Assembly: GCA_032622095.1 (NCBI GenBank)
Contig: CP136061.1
Coordinates: forward strand, 83,612,324 to 83,676,323
DNA: 64,000 nucleotides
From: Siphonodentalium dalli
Lineage: Eukaryota; Mollusca; Scaphopoda; Gadilida; Siphonodentaliidae
Direction: 5' to 3'
The position numbers and the translations under genes are program-made. Every line of letters begins with the position of its first letter. The stretch's first letter is position 1. Of the stretch, positions 36,901 through 48,922 are shown in pieces. Below the pieces are notes generated by a model. That model was not told the DNA's origin, did no database searches, and saw only the letters and a list, made by a program, of their open reading frames with translations.

Positions 36901-38030
36901 TTTCCTTCTGTATTTTATCGAACAAAAAATGCGGTCAGTAGCTTTTGATCAAGGCGTACTGAATTACGGGGAATTCCCTACTTCGCTGAAATAGAATTTG
37001 TCAAATTAGTCCGTACTCGTGCGCGCTGTAAACAATGTGTAACGTTCGTAACTTTTTCGGATTCCAACACATTTTTGGGTGACAACTTTTAGTTTTTTCG
37101 CTCATGTCTCAACATTTTGTCCACTTTATTGAAATAAATATTGATTATTTTACGTTCGTAGCACACGATTATATTATCTTATGACTTTTAATTGGTTATT
37201 TAGACGTTTTGTTTTGAAAGCAAGCCAGGTGCCTAAACGCACGTGCACCAGCTGTTGTCATCCATGATAGCCTTGTTGCCATCCAGGATACAAATCGGAA
37301 ACTGCCTAGGCGTTTTCGCGTGTATTTGAGGAAATATAGCTAAATTGTAAATTAAATTAAACTATTGTGCAATGCAAGATAATGGTCAATTATATTCTTA
37401 ACGTATGGCCCTACGATTCATCAAATTGAATTTCTTATTTCTTATTCCGAATCGAACCATTTTCGATTTTGAGTCGTCACAGTTTCGATTCGATTCACAA
37501 TATATACTATATATGTTTGAGATGAACATGGATGATAGGGTGGTTGAACAGTGTTATCAACATGAAAAGACACATTTAAAATGGAACTCTATTTTTACGT
37601 GAATGCGTATTTACTGCCTCTTTAGTTGTGCTAGGGAAAACAATATTATTTTTTTTTTTACCCGAGCGATTTCAAGATCGTGTTTCCTGGCTAAGCTATG
37701 ATTATGTGATGACAGGGATCTCAAATTCGTCGCAATTCTATAAGAAATTTATTAGCCTCGTCCACTCAATTCGATTCGAGACTGGCTTAAGCTCAATTCA
37801 AATCGAATTTAGTGCACTCAGTTAATACATTTCGTATATAATTGCGACTCATTAGAGATCATCTGTTTATATGTCTGTTTTAGTTTAGGCTTTCTCCCAA
37901 TTGCACCCCTAGTTCCCTATATCAGAAACGAGAGCATGGCTCCAGTCCACCCACTGTTCAGCACGGACGCCAAACACGTGTCCGCGTACATAACTTATAT
38001 AATTTATCCGGTATCATACACTCTCCGAAA
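33966..38030. repeat. 4.06-kb tandem unit, copy 3
   Basis: 4065 bp. Contains a piggyBac-like MITE at 34253-34505, TTAA MITE outer 34916-35989 with inner 35098-35623, and hairpin 36263-36419. It carries GCGATATATCG, ACATTTTTGGG, GATTCGATTC and GACGTTCGGAGC, shared with copy 4 only. Confidence 0.98.
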
Positions 38031-41000
38031 GCTAGCATCACCAAATTCACCCTCTGGGGACCTCATTCTCCTTACACCTCAGCAGCATGAGGTTCCCAGA
38101 GGGTGAATTTGGTGTTGCTATCCCGCTATGCGGGGTAGCATCACTAAATTCACCCTCTGTGGACCTCATTCTGAAAATGACAGACACCCTATTTCAAGGC
38201 GTGTTTGTCAATCAACAACGGCACCCCTATTAACAACATGTGACAGTTTAATTCGGGTGTATCGCCGTTTCGGCTGCTGTATCATATCATGCCGTTGACC
38301 AAATGAAATGTAACACTTTAATCCTTTGAGTGCCAGGTGCCGATCTCATCGGCCTTAAACATACAAAATAAGTCTGTTAAAGAATATAAGAATAAATTAT
38401 TAAAATGTAAAAAAAATGTAAAAAAAAAACAAACAAAAAAACAATGTTAGGCCAATGCATTCTCTTATATATGCGAGGCGACCTATGGTCGACTCGCATA
38501 TATAAGAGAATGCATTGGCACAGGGTATATTGGTTAATACAAAAATCGGACCTGGCACTCAAAGGGTTAAACAATACACATTGATCTACTGACAGGGTGC
38601 AATCCTGCGGATGTTTAGTATATTGTTTAGCATAGCTCCCAAAGATATATGAATTAACGCGATATATCGTGTTAGACATAATCAAGTTGTTATAACACGA
38701 TAAAGGAGTCATCGTAACAAGACAAAAGAGTCAGAATACATACCCCATACTTGTTAAACATAACAATGGACCCAGTACGCATAACAATTGAATTTTGAAC
38801 ACACCAATAATTCGCACATGGTTTAAATGGCAGACGAAAAAGTGAAAGAAGTAGGTCTATCGTACCTGAAATAATATTGGCCTAAATTTTTATTCATGAC
38901 ACACTTTTGCATTTTGTACAAATATAAATCAAGATCCACTTCATACTTTTGGACTAACATATTTATAATATATTTATTCTTTAAAGATGGTCTATATCTT
39001 TATAAACATGTGTCATATAGTTACATGGGTATAAAATATTATATATGAATCGAAGACCTCTGTCCGGAAATGCTTCTATCGATTAATATTGATTTTTTTT
39101 TACGAATATTTTCTGTTCCAAACACGTGTAGTTATTTAGCTAACGAACAATTGTGGTTACCGTTAAAGATGGATTATCTCTTTAAATAACAAATTTTAAA
39201 TAGTTGCGTCCGGAAAAGCTTCTATCAATTAATATTGATTTTATTTCGAATATTAAATCGGGCCGTTTATGTTACTATTTTTAGAACCGACCATTCGGAT
39301 GAGACCGTATTGCGATATAGAGCACTGGGCTGTTCCTACGGCTACGCAACGAATGTCAAATGTCACAGATTTGTTGTTTGTACTGTTTTGTTCCACAGAT
39401 ATAAGCGATAATGAGTATAATTAACGTTTATTTGTGACAAAATTGCACAATATAATTTCTGGTCTCTGTTAACACTAACCACTATTGTTCGTTAGCTGAA
39501 CAAACACACCTTTTTAGACCAGAAAATATTCGAAATAAAATTAATATTAATCGATAGAAGCATTTCCGGACAGGAGTCTTCGATTCAAATCTAATATTTT
39601 ATACTCCGGTAACTAATTAATACATGTTTACAAAGAGATAATCCACCTTTAAAAGAGACCTAAAATTTCATAGTGTAATTTTGTCACACAATTTTTTTTT
39701 ATTTAGACTCATTATCGCTTATAACAATGTAATAAAACAATACAAACAATCAATCTGGGGCATTTGACGTTCGGAGCATAGCTACGGGAACACCCTAATG
39801 ATATCTATCGCTATATGGTATCGCCTGAATGGTCTGTTCTAAAAATATAACAATAAAGTGTCCCACTTAATGTCCTCATTTTTTAGTAAAATATTAGAAA
39901 TAAAATCAATATCAATTGATTGAAGCGTTTCCGGACATAGGTCTTAAATTCATATCTATCATTTTATACCCAAGAAACTATTTTAAAATGGTTATATGGA
40001 AAGATAATCAATCTCTAAAGCACGCAAGCATTTGATACCACGATTGATAACTGATTTCTCATTGAACTTTTAGAAACTGACCAAAACAAATGTACATTAA
40101 CTACAACGACTAGAGAATAAATCAGGTACAAATAACTATATATATGAAATAACACACCGCATAAGATAATATATCTTAGTCAATATCTGGACTTGGCATG
40201 TAAATATGTATACATGTTATCACCATTGTTTGCTATTGTACTGTGTTATGTGCGAATACACATAATGATAATGATGATACCTAATATATATAGGTTATCA
40301 CCACCATGTGTGTTTCTGAGATCAGTATTCAAGTCGAGCTGCCTTCTCTGGCATCTATCGACGAGTCCACAGTACGAGTCGATAGACAGCCCAGAGAAGG
40401 CAACGAGACTTGAATGCGGATCTCGGAAACACACAGGGTGATGATAACCAATTTATCTTACAATTCGTCACATAAAAATGCTATAAAACTCAATTTAAAA
40501 CAGGAACTATTTTATTACGCGCAACACACAACGTACACAATTTTCAGCACGCGACGTTGTGATAAGTAAAATTCTGAGAAATTCACGTCACTATTCAATT
40601 TCGCTATGGCTGGAATCCGATTCATTGATGAGGCGACGATATTTTCCTTTCGAAGGTTCGACATAATTGTCAATTTTAACAGGATAATTGTAATATTTTG
40701 ATGGTGCAATCTCCTTGGATGGTAATAGTTATGGCGAGAGGCATTGCCGGAGATGACTATCCAATTCAGAGTTTTGGTGAATTTATTTCGACACTTCAAC
40801 AATCATGATCGATTTCTGACTCGCACGAAAATTACCCATTAAAATTCATTTAGAGGAAATGCAACAAATCGCGGACTTTTCGTGAGTATTCTGTTTTATA
40901 TCCTTAACATAATATAAAATTCATTTGAATTTTCCTTCTGTATTTTATCGAACAAAAGATACGGTCAGTAGCTTTTGATCAAGGCGTACTGAATTACGGG

Positions 41001-42065
41001 GAATTCCCTACTTCGCTGAAATAGAATTTGTCAAATTAGTCCGTACTCGTGCGCGCTGTAAACAATGTGTAACGTTCGTAACTTTTTCGGATTCCAACAC
41101 ATTTTTGGGTGACAACTTTTAGTTTTTTCGCTCATGTCTCAACATTTTGTCCACTTTATTGAAATAAATATTGATTATTTTACGTTCGTAGCACACGATT
41201 ATATTATCTTATGACTTTTAATTGGTTATTTAGACGTTTTGTTTTGAAAGCAAGCCAGGTGCCGAAACGCACGTGCACCAGCTGTTGTCATCCATGATAG
41301 CCTTGTTGCCATCCAGGATACAAATCGGAAACTGCCTAGGCGTTTTCGCGTGTATTTGAGGAAATATAGCTAAATTGTAAATTAAATTAAACTATTGTGC
41401 AATGCAAGATAATGGTCAATTATATTCTTAACGTATGGCCCTACGATTCATCAAATTGAATTTCTTATTTCTTATTCCGAATCGAACCATTTTCGATTTT
41501 GAGTCGTCACAGTTTCGATTCGATTCACAATATATACTATATATGTTTGAGATGAACATGGATGATAGGGTGGTTGAACAGTGTTATCAACATGAAAAGA
41601 CACATTTAAAATGGAACTCTATTTTTACGTGAATGCGTATTTACTGCCTCTTTAGTTGTGCTAGGGAAAACAATATTATTATTTTTTACCCGAGCGATTT
41701 CAAGATCGTGTTTCCTGGCTAAGCTATGATTATGTGATGACAGGGATCTCAAATTCGTCGCAATTCTATAAGAAATTTATTAGCCTCGTCCACTCAATTC
41801 GATTCAAGACTGGCTTAAGCTCAATTCAAATCGAATTTAGTGCACTCAGTTAATACATTTCGTATATAATTGCGACTCATTAGAGATCATCTGTTTATAT
41901 GTCTGTTTTAGTTTAGGCTTTCTCAATCATCCCAATTGCACCCCTAGTTCCCTATATCAGAAACGAGAGCATGGCTCCAGTCCACCCACTGTTCAGCACG
42001 GACGCCAAACACGTGTCCGCGTACATAACTTATATAATTTATCCGGTATCATACACTCTCCGAAA
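38031..42065. repeat. 4.06-kb tandem unit, copy 4
   Basis: 4035 bp. Contains a piggyBac-like MITE at 38318-38570, TTAA MITE outer 38981-40018 with inner 39163-39652, and hairpin 40293-40449. A deletion of about 35 bp near 39209 joins GTTGCGT directly to CCGGAAAAGC. The unit ends at CTCTCCGAAA; beyond it ATATTCAGAATC is unique flank. Confidence 0.98.
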
Positions 42066-42600
42066 TATTCAGAATCAAAAGATTCTTCACAACGATATTA
42101 TCCCTGATAGCCGACAGGGAATCAAATTTAGAGAACCAACCCAGACATTTGATTATCTATCAGTGTCTCTATACGTTCATCGGTGCCCACTATGCTTTGT
42201 TTGGCAAATAAGGGGCACAGTAGTGGCTGTAGCCATTCATCGCTTGGTTCCGTGTGTACTTCGACAAAGAACAATTCATTGAGAGGAGAACCTATTGATT
42301 TTGTATTGGTTCTGAGTTTTGTTTCTCCGTCAAGAACCAAAGTTAGAGTGAATAACCATTAATTTTGAGATTTGGCTCAGAATGAAGAATCATTTGATTC
42401 TTCTTTGTTCCGTTCTTCACCTAGAACCAAAATGTAGTGTCCAGAACCTATTAATTCTAAGAGTAAAAATGCCCCGGAAAACTCTATACCGACAAAGAAC
42501 CAAGCACTTTGGTTCCACTCTTGTTTGGCTCCATCTGGAACCAAATCCTAAGTTAGGTTCTTAATAGAACCAAACTGAATCTATCTGGGGGTAACTCTGT
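42066..42600. repeat. degenerate 'agaacc' repeat block A
   Basis: Recurrent phrases GAGATTTGGCTCAGAA, AAGAATCATTTGATTCTT, AAGAACCAAAATGTAGTGT and AGAACCTATTAATTCT, at roughly 100-bp spacing, recur in 43815-44170 and 44690-44790. This looks like a decayed tandem family. The tandem array ends at its left edge. Confidence 0.55.
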
Positions 42601-42878
42601 TGCTCATTATCACAAATTGGGTCTATGCAGTGAACCAACATCCTGTGATATCAATAAGCCCTGTCACTAACTCGCGGCCATATTGGATCCATCAAGTCCG
42701 GCTCCGTGGTTTTAGTGCTACAGGACCTATTTTCTTTAATTCAATACATGTACCTGTATTACTTATGTACATATTGTCATGATGATAGACACATTATTGT
42801 AGGTGTATTAAAACATATACATATAATAATAACAATGACATATATAAATACTATAAAATAAAATTCAACATGACTTAC

Positions 42879-42996
42879 CTTTAGATGTGTGATGAAATTT
42901 GAAGTTGCTTTTGCTGAACCCGAAATCAGTGTTGGACAATGTTTACATGTAGCTTTGAATTTGTCAGAAATATCATTGGGCAAGGTAAAATGTTGC
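42879..42996 (-). pseudogene. BED zinc-finger exon of a hAT-like transposase
   Basis: On the minus strand, TTCTTCTATTCATTAG precedes an exon that ends at AAAG|GTAAGT. It encodes ATCKHCPTLISGSAKATSNF then ITHLK, with VSH if read on. The CxxC, the STSNL-like motif and HL(x)nH make a BED finger, the DNA-binding module at the N-terminus of hAT transposases and ZBED proteins. No catalytic part was found, so a transposon relic is more likely than a host ZBED gene. It lies antisense within ILEI intron 1. Confidence 0.7.
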
Positions 42997-43089
42997 CTAA
43001 TGAATAGAAGAAAAATATGAGGATAATGACCCCATGTGTATAACACTAGTCAAGTAAATGCTGATGAGTTAACTTGTTATATTGGTCTG

Positions 43090-43279
43090 TATTTTTGGAA
43101 TGTAATTGAAAATGTAATTGAAATGTAATTGAAATTACACCCCTTTTCTCAATGTAATTAATTACATTCAATTACATGTAATTGAAAAAACCTTCAATTA
43201 CAAATTACATCCAATTACTTGGGAAAATGTAATTAATTACATTCAATTACAATTACAAATTACAAGTACCCCAACCCTG
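43090..43279 (-). mobile_element. hAT-like 5' end with TGTAATT repeats
   Basis: On the minus strand the terminus reads CAGGGTTGGGGTACTTGTAA, a hAT-type CAGGG end. Dense ATGTAATTAATTACATT and CAATTACAAATTAC repeats follow for ~180 bp, then the BED exon. The matching opposite end was not found. Confidence 0.6.
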
Positions 43280-43293
43280 CTACAGGTCAATGT

Positions 43294-43372
43294 TTTGGAG
43301 TAGCATTCCATATATGGAAGTTATGAATAATTCGAAAGCTCCTTATATGGAAAAGCTACTCCAAAACTTTAA
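43294..43372. repeat. short hairpin
   Basis: TTTTGGAGTAGC.TTCCATAT at left pairs with ATATGGAAAAGCTACTCCAAAA at right minus two bases, around a ~35-bp loop. It lies just upstream of the hAT-like end. Confidence 0.65.
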
Positions 43373-43526
43373 CTAGTAGTACCAAAACCACGGAACCGGG
43401 TATGGAAGAATCCCTTAAACAACGGAACGGAGATGGGTGAATCCAATAAGGCCGCGACCCAGTTACCTCCCTTATTTTAAACAGTATAACGTATTTACGA
43501 ACTAATAGAACCTTCCGAAACACGAC

Positions 43527-43770
43527 ACCTTTTATAATTTCACCCATACAGAGCCCCAGACAAACATGAGCAGACGACTCTCTTCTATATGCTTCTATAT
43601 ATGTGCCAGGGGCCGATCTCATCGGCCCTAAACCTACAAAATAATTGTTAGGCCAATGCATTCTCTTATATATGCGAGGCGACCTATGGTCGACTCGCAT
43701 ATATAAGATAATGCATTGGCACAGGGTATATGGGTTGATACAAAAATCGACCTGGCACTCAAAGGGTTAA
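43527..43770. mobile_element. piggyBac-like MITE (type 2), left-truncated, with adjacent dispersed repeat
   Basis: Right end CCTGGCACTCAAAGGGTTAA at 43751-43770; hairpin at 43653-43719. The left end begins at GTGCCAGGGGCCGATC (43601) without TTAA. 43527-43598 (CCCATACAGAGCCCCAGACA, TGAGCAGACGA) matches the middle of the 55.4-kb element in reverse orientation. Confidence 0.75.
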
Positions 43771-43814
43771 ACGTGCTAATAGTTATAGCATATTATCACG
43801 GAACATAATTGTTT

Positions 43815-44170
43815 CCCAGAATAACCAATTTGGGAACCCAACAGAACTACTTGGTTCCAATTTCTTGAACCAAACTAGTGTTCAGAAGCTAATGCTTACA
43901 AATACGGATACCATTTCAGAATAAATTTGTTCTGAGATTTGGTTCAGAAAGCCGAATCATTCGATTCTCTGTTGGACCTCCCAATAACCAAAATTAAGTG
44001 TCAGAACTTTGAACGGAAACACAATTGATTCTGAGAGGCTCTTGACCTTTAGTTCTAATATTTGGTTCCGAATATGAATCACCTGATTCTATTTTGTTCT
44101 CTTTCAAGAACCAAAATATAGTGTTCCGCACCTAATGATTCCAAACAAAATGCTCTACCATTTGTACCAT
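43815..44170. repeat. degenerate 'agaacc' repeat block B
   Basis: Same phrases as 42066-42600: GAGATTTGGTTCAGAA, GAATCATTCGATTCT, CAAGAACCAAAATATAGTGT and ACCTAATGATTCC. A third small block follows at 44690-44790. Confidence 0.55.
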
Positions 44171-44863
44171 AGTGGAATGTCGGGGTTAATTTTGGCCTGA
44201 AAGTCTGTGTAGAGTATGTCAATAGAACCAATTACAAACTAATCAATAAGTGTGTGGGACCAGATCAATGCCACGTGGAAACTAATTTACTGGTCTAAAA
44301 GTATAGCGAATCATATGTTCGGAAACAGATCAATGTCACATGGAAGTAGTCCTACTGGCCTGGACATATATCGTATCACGGTGATGCGACCAGTCATGTG
44401 ACGTGGGAAGCAAGTTGGAATAAAATACTATGTTGGCGTTCGGTCATGGATTTTCGGTTGTACGTTCTCTAAGTGACCGATTGGCCCCACGACAGACTTA
44501 CAGGCGAAATCTCAAACTGCTAGCTTTGTGGAAAGTTGTTGTGGTATTCATATATCCATGCATTCTTTGCTGTTCTTATAAAAGACTGTGTATCTTTAAA
44601 ACTGTGTCTGGACCTGTGTTACCCAACGTGGAGAGACGATCTACGGCCTATTATAGGACACATTTGGATCTTTGTTGATTACAATTGGTCCTCGCGCCAG
44701 AACCATGCGGTTTACTGCTTTGGTTCTAAATACGCGATAAGGTGAAGAACCGATGGAAACCATTTGATTCCAAATATTTCTTAGAGTGTGTAGCATTCAG
44801 CAACCTTTATTGGGCGATATCACCTTATAATGACGTTGAATCTGTTTTGAAAATTATTTGCAG
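44171..44863. other. end of ILEI intron 1, no other gene seen
   Basis: Two short direct-repeat-like phrases occur (AGATCAATGCCACGTGGAA and AGATCAATGTCACATGGAA). The intron ends TTTGAAAATTATTTGCAG. Confidence 0.4.
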
Positions 44864-44938
44864 CTACCATTACCACTGCCTGGGAATTGCCCGTCAACTA
44901 GCCTCGGTGTGAACATTGTGACTGCAGATCAGAACACA
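44864..44938 (+). CDS. ILEI gene exon 2
   Basis: Acceptor TTATTTGCAG, donor ACA|GTAAGT at 44939. 75 nt, phase 0 on both sides. It encodes residues 40-64: a Pro-rich loop LPLPLPGNC then STSLGVNIVTADQNT. The GVNIVTADQNTGE run completed by exon 3 corresponds to the RGxNvvv.n..tGev strand-turn of ILEI domains. C48 may pair with a later cysteine. Confidence 0.8.
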
Positions 44939-47900
44939 GTAAGTATCTTAGTCCGGGGGCCAAATTTCATAAGGGCTTTAGTTTTCGATTTCGCTCCACT
45001 TTGTCCAAACAAAGGTTTCTTTATATCACAGTAACATTTCATCATATCCCTGATTAGAAAATATTGTTGCCATGGTGGCAACGCGTCCAAACATGGCGAA
45101 ATTACGGGGGATTACTCCTACTCCATTAAAATAGAATTTGACCCGAATATCTTCCAGCGACCACGGTGACAGTGAATGATGAACCATTACATTAAGATTA
45201 ACCGAAATCGTTTTAAAATATAGTAATTTATATAGAGTCTCCCGACATATGGCCAAATGTTTTCGAAACATTGTGTTCAAATTGTCGAAATGGTGCAAAA
45301 AACGCTTAAATTTAATTTTTCACAACCTTTGAGCCGGGTGTTATGTAAACAATATAGGTCATATTGTTTTGAAGTTATACCAAAATCATCAGCAATGATT
45401 ACTTTCTCAGCAGATATAAACATTGGATATGAGATATTGTATTTATTGGGTCAAACTTAACCGTGCCCCCTAAATTACGCAATAAGTCTGATTTCGCAAA
45501 CATATTCGCTCCCGCGCTTGAGATGACAACAAATTGTACCACTGTGTTTTTAGACCAAATTAGGTAGTTCATATTGCTATTTTGCACAAAATAGAATAAT
45601 TACCGGGTATATCTCTTCTTTTTTTGCGAAAAATTACTTTTAAATAAAGAATACCAAAAAAACATTCCCCCAGCTATTATCAGTGTAAAATGAACAATTC
45701 ATGGTAATGTCGCTATTTTTATATCAATAATACTAAGGAAGGACTGCATTCTCCGAAAGCAGTTAGAATGGCGGGCCCAGTTACTGCATAGACAGTTTGA
45801 CGCTGCGTTACAACAGCAGCACCCTAAAACGTATACAATTTTACTTTATCATCAACCGTGACCTTGAGCCAACATATTAATGGACCCCCCCCCCCCCCCC
45901 CCCCGCAGAATTGTGAAGACCCAATTATTATTATAGAGTATAACATTCCGCAACTTTTTAAGCATGTTTGTCATCTGAGAAGTGTCGCATTATAATTTTA
46001 TGGCACCTTTTATGTTTTATCGTATTTGTCTATATTGTACATTTTGGTGGGGTAGGGATAGGTCATTCCCCTAATACTGGACATAGTGTTTACATATGTC
46101 GAGGTGCAGTTGGTTTCAATTTGAAGGGGTGTTATCATATAATAGTAATCTATTATATATTTTGGAACTTCTGTCTGTATGTCTGTATGTCTGTATGTAT
46201 GTACGTATGTGTGTTGTAGACTCAAATTTGGTATGTAGGCCTACTTTGATCCCGGGAACAATATGGGCGGTCCAATTTCACGCGCGACCGTGTCCTTGGC
46301 CTTGACCTTGACCTCGCTTATATAGGCATGATTCTGGGCTGATATACGGCAGAAATCCCTAAATAGCCCGGACGAAGTATATCCGATGGTTATGCACCAA
46401 TAATGCAGTAATAGTATTGTTCTCGCTGGAGATATAGTACTCGCATGCATGATGGTCGGGAAACGTGGTTTCTCAAACGGATACTATCACAACCAAATCA
46501 ACGATAATTGTGCACTTTCCTCACAAAATAAACATATTTTTACCTCATGCAAATATGGTTATGTTTGGTCTGAGATGCCAATAATTTCTTGTATAAATAG
46601 CACACACATCACGACAGAGTATCCAGTACGGTTAATGGTTTTTATATTCCAAACAACGTCTAGTGGCATGTTCTCAAGAAATTTAAGGCTCCGATTGATT
46701 CCACTGAGGATGGGAGTTTCTCGACAGAATTGAGCAAGAAGCACCCCTCAACTTATTTCTACTGTGCATTCGAGGGTCTATAAGATAAAGTCCCGACTCC
46801 GGTGTGCTCGAATCTTTTGCTCACAGATAAAAAATACACAATAAAGTGGCTGTATTTGTGTTACGTGAATTCAGTTTAAATTGAACAAGCACTGTAAGCC
46901 ATCATTGTCATGTGGTGAATACCAATTGGACAGAAATAAATGGTGAACAGTGTGTTATTATTCAAACAATCTCTGACGTAGGTTCCTGCCCACATCTCTT
47001 TTGTCAGCAGCTATCAAGTGTATGACATATTCCCGAGACTGTGCGGCACCAATTGATTCCACTGGAGACGGACGTTTCACGACAAAATACAGCAAGGAGC
47101 ACTACATATGTCTATTCGACACCATTAGTCCAACACCATTAGCTCTTTGAAATCATAAGTGCACATTCGTCATTATAAATTTAAACTATACCGATTAGTA
47201 CCTCCCCATTATTCGGTGTATGTACATGAGTCCTCATTGGCTCAGTCGGCGTAACGATCATGCTGCATTAGACTGCCAGAATAGAGTCCAAAGTAAAGAG
47301 CTATACAGTAAAGGCTATACAGTGAATCAGAACACACCTGAATATTTGAATTGCTATATATTTTGAACAGTATAGTTGCAACATATAGCATATTGTTTAG
47401 TTATATTATATTAGATATTTAACACTAAACACTTGTTCTCCAAGTTTCAATCCCATATTTTGCCTGGTGGCGCCACACCAAACTTGCGTTCAACTAGTTT
47501 TAAACAATTGGATAATCCACATGCTGTACTTGTTTTGAGTTTGTTGGCAGTATGGAAACTTTATTTAGAAAACTTAATACAAATGTAATACCGTTAATAC
47601 ATCACATTGAATGCTAGAAATATTGCGATTGTAATTCCATCAAACTGTTTGAGGTTATTAGCGAAATATATGTGAATTGGTGAGCAGGTGATTGTATAAT
47701 TACCGGTCTCTAATAATCATTTCACTAAATGGCATTGACCTTATTGTGTGACATTGTCAACACTGTCTCTTGCAGTTTCGATCACGAAGTTGCCAACCAC
47801 TTGCACTACCAACATACCAACTAATATCAAATAATACAAATTATTTTCACATAAACAGATATTTCCTTGTTGTATATGCCATTGAAACTAGATTTACGAC

Positions 47901-48462
47901 TTACCAGTATCCGATTGTCCGGGGCCCCAACAAAACGGATTTCCCTTGGTTCAAAGAACATATTTTCCAAGTTTCAAGCTTTAGTCTGTCCAGTCACGAT
48001 TGTGTGCTAATCCACTGACTATACAAAGGCTTTGCATTTGAGCTACCACGTTGAGTATTGTGACGGTTTGATGGTGCATTTTGAGAGCTTTTTACAACAT
48101 ATTGAGCTGCATGTTATGTGAAAATAATACACGTCCACCCGAACTCAAACAGTGGTACATTTTCAATTGCTAAATATAATTTATTGGAGTATATATGTTC
48201 ATAAGATGTTTCCAAACAATGGAAAACCAGGTTAATAGTTCTTGTTTTCGCGGTATTTTAAAAACACCCGAGATGGCCGCCACATGGGCCTCGTAAATAT
48301 ATGGAAAATGGATTTCCAAACTCTGTATGTTCTACCTTTTCCCCAAAAAAACATGGTAACAATAACCCCACGAAAAAAATCTGAAGACAAAAGGAACCGA
48401 ACTAATGCTTGTTGTATACGAATAAGGGTGATTGCAGGTATTTTTCACTTTCTTTTGTCCTG
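44939..48462. other. ILEI intron 2, first part
   Basis: No supported exon. 45885-45904 is a 20-base poly-C run. 46175-46215 is a TGTCTGTATG repeat. 46660-46750 and 47040-47100 share GATTCCACTG, a TTTC.CGACA block and an AGCAAG.AGCAC block, two diverged copies of an unknown repeat. An open frame from 47776 follows a good acceptor (CTGTCTCTTGCAG) but would break the ILEI domain if used. Confidence 0.4.
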
Positions 48463-48922
48463 TAAGTAATGCAACAATGGGATTTGTATAGCGCCTATCC
48501 CTATGAGGGCCCTAAGTAATGTAATAATGGGATTTATATAGCGCCTATCCCTGCGAGGGCCACAATCGCTTGTAATGTCCCCAGTTATTGAGTAATGCTG
48601 TATTTTGTGTATGTCTGTCTGTCTGTCTGCTGCCATTTTACAGGCGCTTCACTAGAGCGGCTTACGATTACCCAACAACCAGGTACCTATTTTCGATTTT
48701 TCGAGGACAGTACAAGTGACTTTGACCAATGGTCACAATCTGGTGCGAGATTTGAAACAGGGTGTGGCTCTATATACCACACACACCGCTTAATCTGCCC
48801 AAGCCACTGTTACGGAGACGATTACGACGATAGTCCACCGCCGCGGGCTCGAACTCATGCTGGTGCGTTAACACCATTACAAGTCCGACAATAAAACCAC
48901 TATGCTACAGAACTCCGCGTTT
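48463..48922 (-). mobile_element. tRNA-headed SINE with LINE-type tail
   Basis: Read on the minus strand, the head has A-box TAGCATAGTGG and B-box AGTTCGAGCCC spaced as in a tRNA (48845-48917). A ~280-bp body follows (GTAAGCCGCTCTAGTGAAGC, AAAATGGCAGCAGACAGACA). The tail is GGGATAGGCGCTATATAAAT followed by CCCATTATTACATTACTTA. The tail occurs twice as a ~50-bp direct repeat at 48463-48565. SINEs are Pol III-derived and moved by a partner LINE. Confidence 0.75.

Larger units (their letters stand above)
42661..43472. mobile_element. element with inverted arms enclosing a hAT fragment
   Basis: 42661-42722 (ACTCGCGGCCATATTGGATC.. CTCCGTGGTTTTAGT) is mirrored at 43377-43472 (ACCAAAACCACGGAACC.. 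GAATCCAATAAGGCCGCGA). The left arm is shorter by an internal deletion. Family not recognised. Confidence 0.5.

Noticed and set aside
28034-42282. Small open frames repeated in each 4-kb unit (about 62-111 codons)
   Set aside because: Their conservation only reflects recent duplication. No domain, splice or codon-use support; several overlap hairpins on both strands, and one is the 67-bp palindrome translated.
43356-43700. A 114-codon minus-strand frame
   Set aside because: It runs from the 67-bp hairpin through an unrelated repeat and an inverted arm, with no coherent protein.
47776-48018. An 80-codon frame behind a good acceptor, in phase with ILEI exon 2
   Set aside because: Exon 2 to exon 3 splicing gives a continuous ILEI domain; this exon would end the protein mid-domain. 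It remains only a possible alternative end.
48595-48894. A possible exon after TGCCATTTTACAG at 48642
   Set aside because: The stretch lies wholly inside the tRNA-headed SINE and its second half is the antisense of the tRNA-like head.
48840-48920. A functional tRNA gene on the minus strand
   Set aside because: A- and B-box-like motifs are present but the stems do not fold as a full tRNA, and a SINE body and tail follow.
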